This document shows, in pieces, positions 54,639 to 64,000 of a stretch of DNA of 64,000 nt. The stretch is taken from the NCBI GenBank assembly GCA_019914945.1, contig CM034110.1, positions 3,973,001-4,037,000 on the forward strand. The letters are read 5' to 3'. The notes beneath the pieces are model-generated. The model was not told the DNA's origin and did no database searches. It saw only the letters and a program-made list of their open reading frames with translations. The DNA comes from Typha latifolia. Its lineage: Eukaryota > Streptophyta > Magnoliopsida > Poales > Typhaceae. A program made the position numbers and the translations under genes. Within the stretch, counting starts at the first letter, position 1; each line of letters starts with the position of its first letter.

Positions 54639-57600
54639 TGTTACAATCTGACCACATGGGCTAAGTCAGTCGAGTCAAGTTAGTTGGTCAAATTTTCTTA
54701 TTTATTTTAATTTTAAATAAAGTGGATGTAAGCCTAATAGACAAAATAGGATCTGAATCACTATGATTCTACTCCTATGAGAGGTCATGGGTTAATTTAG
54801 GGTGTGGAATGACTATTGAGTTTAGTCAATTTATTATTTTGCCTTTATCTTTTATTGTAGGAGATATGTTGTCTTTATCTTAATAAGAGTATATCTTAAC
54901 CCAAAAATTCTTTCAAGCTCCTAAACCCTAACCCCCATCTTCCCTACCTTACCACCGTCCCCTATCACCTTAGTCGTCTATCACTCTCCAATAATAGTTG
55001 CAATGTTGAATAATTACAAATCTATCGAGTTTCGACCTTCCTTCACTATTTCAATTCTAACATTTCACCCCAACCTTGGAATCACATCATACAGCCAAAA
55101 GAACTCTTAACTCGTGAGGTTACCACCCATAAAACTTTCATACTTTTTCCACGAACAAATCGGTTCAAATATGATTCGTATTAGTGGTATTAAAGTCATC
55201 ATTCCTTGGCCGATGGTTAACACAAGATCGAGGAAGACGAACGACGAAGGAGAAACCATGGAGGACCATAAACTCATCTCTATCCCAGTGGAAGTCTCTC
55301 TGGTGGCACCACCACCACTAGCAACTCCCAACGATGAGCCAAAGACATTTTTAAATAAATTTTGGCTAACTTGAGAGAGATGCAAACCTCCATCAAGGAT
55401 TTGATCTAGGCCTTGGTAAAGGCCCTACTGGTCGCGCACCACCCCCTGCACCACCAACAATGTCGGCCATGGCAGAAACAGCATAGCCACGGTTAGATGT
55501 GTCCACCTATGAGGGAGTGGAGAGGAATCTCAATCCGTGACAACCACCATTTCTCTTGCCATAGTAGAGTGCCCTCCTCCCTTGTAGACCAAGACTGCCA
55601 TCGTAGAGACGTCAAAGTAGCCTCCCACGACGAGTCTGACGCTGTCTTCCCCAGCTGCAATGGAAGCTCAACCTGACTGCTAGCAAATGGTAGCCACTAT
55701 AATTTCCAACGACCCTCGGGTGGTCAAACCCAATGACTACCATTGTTGCGAGCTACCCATGCATCGAGGTGGCGTTGTCGGGGCTTCCCGCCATCGCAGC
55801 TCCACTACAGTGGGATCGTAGGCCCCATTCGCAACCACCAAGACATTATGGACCGGCTGGCAACGCACCCTAGTCTTTGTTGCATTAGATCGAGCCCCGA
55901 GCTTGATTTTGGCCTTCAACCGTCGATACCACCACACTGCCATAGTGAGGACCTGCAGATGATGACTGCCGCCAGCTAACTACCCCTTCTAGCAGCCACC
56001 GAGGCTATGGTGGCCTTTGGTGATGCCCCTAGGCCAAAATTTGATTTTAGCCCTAGCATGGAGAAGATAAAGTGTGTGAATCCCAAGGTAGCCCGAAATT
56101 TTATGAATCGGTTCAACTACCTTGTGCGAATCTATTTTGGACCCATGAGCATGACCTTAGCCCCAATTACAAGCCTAAAAACGACTAGCGGAATGACCTG
56201 ATGGGCCCATGTCAGCCAACTAAGTTGGACCAGTATGTAACCCGAGCATGACATGAGCCAAACCATGGATATATGACTCACGTGACCAGCATCCATCGCG
56301 AGGTCAGTCGGCTCGCTATGATGGACCACACTAGGGAATTCAAGCTCGGATAGTCGAGTTTGATTTTCCAAAATTTTCTAGAGAAGACCCACTAGATTGG
56401 ACCTATTTAGAGGAGCAATTTTTTAGGTATCATGGCATGCCCAACCACTAGAAGGTCCAACTTGTATTATTCCACTTGGAGGGTGTAGTGATTAGGTATC
56501 GGCAGCACGAACTCGACCATTCGAGCCTTAGCAGGTTTTGCTGATATGATATGTGCTAAGTTTAGTCTAACCCAGTACGAGAACTTCTAGGCAATGTTGA
56601 CTAAGCTAACTCAGTCAACAAAAATTTGAGCTTACTAAGAGAAGTTCCAATGAAATTACAATCGAGTCACCAACTAGTCAAACTCAAACCAGAAGAGCAC
56701 GTTCATTAGTGGTCTCAGGCTAGACATTCAGGCTGAGGTCAAAGTCCTAAGGCCCACTATTTATGAGGAGGCCTTCTCGTTGGTAGTTTTGATGGAGTCC
56801 AATTTGGATTAGTTGAATCAGATCCATAAGGAGGAGAGAAGAAAAACGGCCCACAGAAATGCTCAGGGCCCACTAGAGGTTGCGCCTACCTAGCCCAACC
56901 CACACAAATGGCCTAGCAGATGACATGCCAATTTGTGTCAAATGACTTGGAAGACTACAAGAAGAAGGGCTTATGCTTGTACTATGATGGCCACTTTACC
57001 TTTGGTCACTAGTGCAACAGTTAACCGACTAACGCTATGTTCTTAGGCAGTCATGAAGAAGAACTCAAGTCCTCTAACTAGCATGACAAGCTATACAACT
57101 ATAAGACTGTGAAAGACTAGTCACCTTGAGGACAAGGTATCAAAAGTGTGGTAGATTGTTATGATCCAACCATGAAAGTCATGTCAATTAGATTAAGTCA
57201 AATCGAGTTAGTTAAGTTGAGTCAAGTTGGCTCACGTCATATTCTTAGGTGGTCTTGAAGAAGAAGATTCCGAGTTCTGGTAAGACAAGTGGTACGAGTA
57301 CAAGGATATCAAGGACTAGTCACTTTGAGAACAAGATGCCAGAAACGTGGTGGATTATTATGACATGACCCCGTGGATCAAGTTAGTCGAGTTGAGTTAG
57401 TTGAATTTTCTTATTACTTTTAATTTCAAATAAAACGGATATAAGCCCAATAGAGCAAATAGGACTCGATCCGCTATGCTTCTACTCCCATAAATAGGAG
57501 AGGTCATAGGTTATTTGAGAGTGTGTAATGAATATAGAACTTAGTCAATTTATTATTTTGTCTCTATCTTTTATTGTAGTCGATAGATCATTTTTATTTT

Positions 57601-57917
57601 TATAGAAATAGATCTTAACCCTAGAACCCCTCCAAGGTCCCAAACCATAGCTACAATCTTTCTTTATGAGCCATCCCATCTTACGACCGTCTCCCACCAC
57701 CCTTGGCCATCTACCACCCTTCGACGATCGCGACAACATCGAATAATTACATATCTATCCAGTTTCGACCTTCTTTTACTATTTCAATTTTCACTTTTTA
57801 CCCTTACCTCAGAATTATACCAAACTAGAGACAAAAGAACCCTAACTTGTGAGAGTACTTTTAATAAAAATATAATAACCTTTCAATGAATAGATCAGTT
57901 CAAATCTAGTTCATATA
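54639..57917 (+). mobile_element. Gag-only Ty3/gypsy element H, duplicated 3' end
   Basis: 5' LTR 54639-55183 (TGTTACAATCTGACC ... GATTCGTATTA), primer site at 55185 decayed to TGGTATTAAAGT, gag to 57120, then a short 3' LTR start at 57157-57240. A second gag-end segment follows (57241-57355) and a full LTR (57356-57917). It has the same architecture as G: gag with zinc knuckle, no pol. The doubled 3' end points to unequal recombination with a related copy. No target duplication was found. Confidence 0.75.
55212..57120 (+). pseudogene. gag of element H
   Basis: MVNTRSRKTNDEGETMEDHK start, open to 55374, then many stops. Gag domain pieces are KFSREDPLDWTYLEEQFFRY and VQLVLFHLEGVVIRY (about 56360-56500). 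The knuckle is KKGLCLYYDGHFTFGH (about 56960-57010), followed by HEEELKSSN and HDKLYNYKTVKD, then the polypurine tract. Confidence 0.75.
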
Positions 57918-58667
57918 ATTGAGCCACTTAAGGGTCGTCGGTGGCAGCTGCAACAACCACTATTGGCTAGCAGTCGGGTAGAGGAAGTGTTGGATCTGAG
58001 GCCATCAATCACGAGTTCACTGCAGCATGGAAGGCTATCGATGGCGGTCTTCTAGCCAGCGCTGGTGTGAATGGTGGCCATGGCTCCAGTGCAGAGGACC
58101 TAATAAGGAAACTAACGAAGTTGGTTTGGAATAAGAGGGCTTGGATCACCACCCGTGTAAAACTAAGGTTTTGGGCATAGTTTTCCAATGCAGATGGGGA
58201 AGACAACGTTGGGGCCATCATTAGGGGGTTGCTCCGGCTTCACTGCTGTGGCAAGGATGGTCTCTAGAGGTAGTAAGGGATTCACCGGGGCTGGAGGAGA
58301 GGTTATGCCCGTGGTTTAGGGCTCCTCTCCATCTCCTTCATGGATGGAAGGTGGTGACCGTGAGAGCGGAAATTCCATTGTGACTAGTGATGGTGGGCAA
58401 TGGTGCTAAGTCAAGAGAGCCTCTATCAAGGCCTGGATCACCTTTTCAAGCCTCTCGATGTCTCCTTAACGGATCTTGTGGCTTTCTCCATGGCCTCGAC
58501 CACATGAGTGGTTCATCAACAATGGTGGCTAGTTGTGGTGGTGGTGTCGGACAAGCTTCCACAAGGATGGAGATGAGTTATTAATCCTTCATTGCAACGA
58601 TCTCACTCAGATTTACCTTAGTTCGCATGTTCACCATTGGTCGACGAACAATAGCTCTAATACGACT
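57918..58667 (-). pseudogene. Minus-strand G-type gag fragment
   Basis: Minus-strand sequence resembles the Pro-rich gag 5' region of G (for example 58009-58221 with 51420-51650). It lies downstream of a G-type LTR with a decayed primer site at 58654-58667. The 3' part of gag is missing. Confidence 0.55.
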
Positions 58668-59250
58668 ATTACGAACCAAATCTAGATTGATTTCATTCAC
58701 AAGAAAATTCTAAAATTTTTATCAGTGGTTGCATCGTGAGTCTTGGATCTAATGGCTATGGAATGACATTATTTTGAGGTTGGAGCCAAAAGATATTAAT
58801 AAAATAATAGAGAAATGTCAAAATAAGGTAAAAATAAGAATATTAATATTGCGGCGGTCGTCGAAGGGTGGTGGCAGCTGTGGGATAGTGGAGGTCGACA
58901 TAAGGTGGGTGCCTCATGGAGGTAAATGATAGCTAGGGTAGTTTGGAAGTAGAATTAGGGTTACTACGTTAGATCTACTCATATGAAAATTAATGGTTAT
59001 GGTTAAAAAAGTCAATGCGATATAATAAAATTTAATATGGTTAAACTAATATTTATTTTTTGTCTAAATAAATTATGATCGCTCATATTTATAAGAGTAG
59101 AGTCATAGCGTGTCGAATTCAATTTGCCCTACTAGGTTACATATGCGGATAATCTGTTTTATTTTAAATTTAAAAGTAATAAGTAAAATCAATTAATTAG
59201 ACTTAACTCAACTCAACCTAATTGACTCAACTCTTGTGGTTGTGATCATA
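58668..59250 (-). repeat. G-type LTR on the minus strand
   Basis: The minus strand runs TATGATCACAACCACAAGAG ... CTAGATTTGGTTCGTAAT, the same landmarks as the G and H LTRs (TATAAATATGAGCG, CTACTCTTAT). Confidence 0.7.
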
Positions 59251-62200
59251 TCAAGTCAACTATGACCTTTTCTCACCACATGAACTTTATCATTGGTTAA
59301 AAGTTAATGAAGAGAAGAGTAATTCTAACCGTTATGCGCATGCATAGCAATAAAAAGATCTGGAAAAGGTTAAATAGCAAACTAATCTATCTCAAAAAAT
59401 TAGTCCAAGAACAAGTGCATATAGAATATGATCTTAAAATTATAGTTTATTTTAATCCATGAACAAACACATGTTCATCAAATTAAAATATGAGGTGAAA
59501 ATATACACTGAATATAGTATGATATGAAAATTTTACTTATCTCGAAACAAGCCAATGCTAGCTCCGGTACCATTCGTTGGAAGATTTTGATAAAGCTGAG
59601 ATAATGAAAGTAGGATTTTTTATGGAAACGAAGAAAGGCTCGAATATAAGAGAACGATCAAGTAGATGTATAGATAATTTACTCCAAGGCTGTTTTTGAA
59701 CCACACCACATCGAGCAAGAATGACACATTGATTCACCCTAAAATCCCTTACTGCATCTAGCCTTCAGATCTCTCTGTCAAAGATTTAAAAGTACTTAAA
59801 AGCTCTCTTTTCCATATTGATCCAAGATAAGTTTTGACCAGTTCTTCTTCTCCCTCACAACCTTGTTACATCTTTAATCGCTCACTCATCCCATGTTCTC
59901 CTTAACTGTGGCCCTTTCTTTTGAATAAATACAAGTGGTCTAAACCCACTTTTCAAGAAAAGAAAAGGAGGTTTTCGTTTGATTCCCTGAAGGCAAGCAT
60001 CAATGAATTTGACCAGGTCAGAATATAAGAAAACTAGAACTCAACCAGATAAGCTCCATTAGCTAGAACGAGCCAAACTAGCAGCTAAAATTAAATAGGA
60101 AACGGACCCAATTCAGTTGACCAATAGCTTAATTTTTTTTCGCATGTTACTTTCTGTGGTCCGATGGCCCTAAATGAGTTAGCTAGTTAGCTTTAAATTT
60201 AAAAAAAAATATCTTATAAGATGATAGCTTTTTAATGGTAATAAATAAGATGTTTGTCTTTCTGGCTTAATGCGGACTATTCCTTCCTTTGTTTTCTCTC
60301 CAGACGTTATAGCTGATGGAGACCAACAAGAGAGATAGGTAGCTAGCGATCTCGATCGACAAGAGGTTATATGTATCTGACAGAAAAAATAATTTAGGAA
60401 GAAAACGAAGAATAACTCAGTGGACAGTAGATATCGCACGGAAAAGAGTGTCAACCCGTACGTGTTGCAAAGGATTCCAAATCACAGCTGGTGTATTTTG
60501 CCATATCTTTCGTTTTCGAGTATGCTAGCTTTCTGGAGAAAACTTATGAAGTTCGATTCTGAAGCATAAAAGCTCCACTAGTATTCCAGATGACAACCGA
60601 ACCTAGAATTAACATGCAAGACGAAACCACCTAAATGATGCAGTGCACTGGACAAAAGCAATTGCTCAACGGTTGTAAAGCATAAAGGATCCCCTGGGAA
60701 CCAAAATATACTAATTGCATTAGTAAAATATTAATTAAGACTGCTTTTTATCCTCTCAAGGACTCAAAACACTGGTGCTCATTAAAGCACATCTTACAGA
60801 AAGGTAGAATATCATTGTCAAAATTTTAGCCCAATAAGAGGTCTTTTCATTTTTGATATGTCCCACGTACCTTCAAATTTTGACGGCTATTTGACTGTTC
60901 CCCTTAGTCAAGGAATGCAGTTTCCAAATTAAGAACCCGATGATGAACAGGTCCAAGAAATACTAGTCGATCCACGTGCAATTTTAAATTTAGATCGACT
61001 AACCAAGCAGCCAACTATGAATGCGACTCTACACCAGCAACGGAGGTAGTAGGTTTCCAAACTCCAATCAATAGGAGGGCGTTAGACATGAAGTTTGTCA
61101 GCTGTAGATAATTCCATGATGACCACTTAACAAATTGATCAGATGATAGTGTGGTTGGTCGATCGTCGCAATGATTGTCCCTTATGATAGTTGTCGTGAT
61201 TGAGGACAAGAAGACCTAACCTCTCATAAATAATAAAGAAAGAGAGGAAATGAAATGGCAAATTCATAAATAAAAACACATTCTTTTATAATGTACAAAC
61301 ATCAGGCCTCATTTAGCTGGTGTATAAGCCTAAAACGTGAATAAAAAATTTATGCACATTCTAATAAGAAAATTAATATGATAATGTTATCACACCCCCA
61401 TACCTAAAATATAAATACGTAAATAACTTAAAATTATGCACATTGACCGCATTTAGGCACACAGAGAGACAGAGAGTGATGTTTGGGTGTTATTTACAAA
61501 TAAATTTGATTTAATTCATAAATAAAAGAGGCTTATGCAAATGACTATGTTTGAAGCAGATTTGATTCACTAGGTTCAACTTCCACTTTCAGTTAGATAG
61601 TTTCATGCAATCCCTGACCCGTTTAAATGCCGAGAAAAAAACTCTAGCACTCTAGAAGTCTACGTCCATTGATCAAATAAGTGTGAAAAGAAGTCAACTT
61701 GCCACCATTTGAATAACATTCAAATGCCAAAACAGCATTCGAATATAGGCTAAAGTATAATTATTATTTTTTATGTGATGTGAAAATACTATATTTTCTT
61801 AGCCGAGTTCATAACTAAATATTAAATTTTCTTAGCATAGTTCATGACTAAGCACTATATATTTTTAGCCTAGTTTAAAGTACTTAAATTAAGACTAAGA
61901 AATGGGGCTAGTAATTAAATTCGGGGCTTATCCTCAAACCATACACAGCTTTAGATCCTTAGTTAGCATGCTATTACTGAGGTAGAGATTTCACCTAATA
62001 AAATTTTGTACAACACCTCAATATCTCATACTAACGTCAGCCCTCTTAAAGCCTAAATCATAGACATACCTTAAAACAACACAATAGAATTGCATAACAT
62101 GGCCAAGCATACTCCACGAGCTCCTCTCTCATTGCTGCACCATTTTTCAACATGGTAATCCACTATGCAAGTATATACGTCCAACTCTTCTACAGGGTCA

Positions 62201-62730
62201 ACCACAATGGCGTTAAGTAAATATCCCTTAACAACAACTCTCCTTCAAAGAACTCTACATTCAAGCGCTCCAATGCCATATAGTCCCTATCACAACTATG
62301 CCCTCAAGCCAAGTACCGAACTTTCAAGTCGTAGCCTAGACTTAATGACCCTTATTAATTTGCTCTATAAAGTTGACCTCCAAAATGCACAGTCTATGTT
62401 CCCCAAAAAAGGCTTCGTAACATAGAGTTTCACGAAGGACCTTTAGACAACCATTGCTATATAGGAACATCCATACGGCAAGCTTGGTCGCTCTTCTATT
62501 CACAACAATGCCATTCAGTTTTACATACCAATGTATCTTCCAACCGTTGCAACATTCCTTCTCAAACCCATGCTATGCCATCAAACCATTGAAGTCTTCA
62601 AGCATTCTCAAAGCCTTCTAACATGCTACACTTATCATAACTTTAGATTCGCATGCTCATGGATCATTTGCGCAACTCATGCTCTTCGCTTTTTAGTCAT
62701 TGTCATAACTTCATCTAACCTGCCTTACAT
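59251..62730. other. Long stretch with no recognisable gene
   Basis: AT-rich, no splice-consistent coding series, no retroelement motif. Short frames at 60179-60454 (minus), 61015-61209 (minus) and 62165-62425 (plus) show no domain I know. This is the longest part of the window apparently free of LTR elements, so it may be low-copy flanking DNA. Confidence 0.45.
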
Positions 62731-62732
62731 TT

Positions 62733-63170
62733 ATTGTAACACCTGCCACCAAATGCACTTGCCCCTCACATTGAGGTCCATATGATATGTTGGTCAATAT
62801 TTCAACATAATAAACAAGAGAAAAACTTATATTTCCATAAATAATGTAAAATAGCATGAAGCTCATAATACCAAAGGCCACAATTAACCCCAAAATAGAA
62901 ACCATAGACAGATCCTAATGCTCATATAAGGGCTACAAGTCATCTATCTTATTTACAAGAATAAAATAAATAAAAAGAACTAAAACTAGTCTTTGCCACA
63001 TCTTCCACAAGCTCAAGCCATCTCCCGATTTGAAAACTATTTCCACTAGAAGGTGGTGAGCATAAAGCTCAACAAGTATCTAGCTATAGTCTAAAAGTAA
63101 TGCAACTAATGATGTAACAATAAGTAAATATGAATATGCATATTATGATCAAATCAGTGCATTAGTATCC
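62733..63170. repeat. Possible start of repeat E copy 2
   Basis: TGTAACACCTGCCACC at 62733 looks like an LTR terminus (compare TGTAATAACCC of element D). What follows is AT-rich and leads into the part shared with copy 1. Confidence 0.35.
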
Positions 63171-63620
63171 CATACTCATCATGTTCATCTAATGCACACA
63201 TGCAATAGCAAATCAATAACTTACCATACATTAATTTGAACTATCAAGTCCTCAAACTCGATCGATAATAAATTGCCCATCGCCTGACAAAATAGCTATA
63301 TGATTGTTTATGATCAACAAACTAAGATCTCAAGTGTGGGTCATAATATATAAGTATTATAATATCTCTCGCCCCTAACCCTGGCTAGAAAGGTATCAGG
63401 TACTGTCGAGACATAGCAATCACCTCCTTTATAATTATGTACATGTGCAAGTGGCATGATATTATATAGCACAACAAGCATAATAAAACATGCATCATTA
63501 TCATATGTTACATGCTATCACACATAATCATATCCAACAGATATGCGTGCAAATCATAACATGCGTAATCTTACTAAATATCAAATAAAATTTACATACA
63601 CGAAACTCTCTTTCTTCCAC
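63171..63620. repeat. Repeat E, copy 2, with empty F site
   Basis: Aligns with 32930-33020 and then with 33415-33434 joined to 34342-34680. It lacks the 907-bp F LTR at 63285 and about 400 bp present in copy 1. Confidence 0.65.
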
Positions 63621-64000
63621 GTAATAATATGAAGTAAGATTATCACTCTCAACATTAGCAATTTAAACATCTCAATTCTCTTTTAGAATCTTCATGTTAA
63701 CTACTATAAGCCCCAAGCTATTATAAGAATTTATGAAGTAACTCTTTTCACCGCTAACAATCTAGATCTTCACTAGCAACCACAAAACTCTCATATAACT
63801 AATCCTTTAAAAGTAAGAATCACACACCTAATATCATTCCTCATTCATCCCACAACTATTTTATTAATTACACAGGATTTTAAGAGTTTAATTACTTAGC
63901 CGAATCATGACTAATCATCAGTCATACACCAATAGAGATTCAAACCTCACTAATCAATAACTTTCCTACTAATGATTATCACAACTGTCGACTCAAATAT
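63621..64000. other. No gene seen at the window end
   Basis: AT-rich sequence without recognised features. Confidence 0.4.

Noticed and set aside
62165..62425. 86-codon frame as a host gene
   Set aside because: It has no known domain and no splice context, and its composition matches the surrounding non-coding DNA.

Overview
The window is nuclear DNA of a flowering plant. It holds one spliced host gene of the laccase family, plant-type introns, plant LTR retrotransposons with a tRNA-Met primer site, and very little other coding sequence. GC-rich third codon positions in laccase exons 5 and 6, together with Sirevirus-like and chromodomain-type elements, would fit a monocot, but that is only a lean. 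No tRNA, rRNA or CRISPR array was found.

Layout. 1-4846: a worn Ty1/copia (Sirevirus-like) relic on the minus strand that has lost pol. 4847-8720: promoter and seven exons of a laccase, with all four copper motifs, a miR397-like site and one single-base frameshift in exon 5. 8721-10150: AT-rich flank. 10155-15876: Ty3/gypsy chromodomain element A. 16490-27370: diverged ~155-bp satellite-like repeats broken by a gypsy fragment (A2), which is itself split at 17588/26455 by a nearly complete 8.9-kb copia element (17589-26454, 5-bp target duplication AGTTC). The copia element carries gag, pol and an extra third ORF. 27370-36020: solo LTRs and repeat families (D2, G, E, F). 36021-49820: a three-level nest. 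Gypsy C is split by gypsy B (37849-44380, duplication GACAT), and the C 3' LTR is split by non-coding element D (46778-49014, duplication TCACC). 50366-53640: a gag-only gypsy element G (duplication ACACC). 54639-59250: a related gag-only element H and a minus-strand fragment of the same kind. 59250-64000: sequence without a recognisable gene, plus a second copy of repeat E.

How the parts work together. Apart from the laccase, the window is a record of transposition. Elements insert into each other, leave 5-bp duplications, lose domains (pol in the first relic, RT and RNase H in C) and decay by nonsense changes that look like methylcytosine deamination. The degraded copia LTR ends about 350 bp upstream of the laccase TATA box.

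The most unusual signals are two. First, an 18-nt module made of the tRNA-Met primer-binding site plus a copy of the LTR terminus (PBS-YTATCA) is attached once, three times and four times to the 3' ends of LTRs at three loci. At one locus it lies inside the target-site duplication. Second, a CpG-rich module built around CGTTCGAACG and an exact 17-mer are shared by LTRs of the unrelated copia and gypsy superfamilies.
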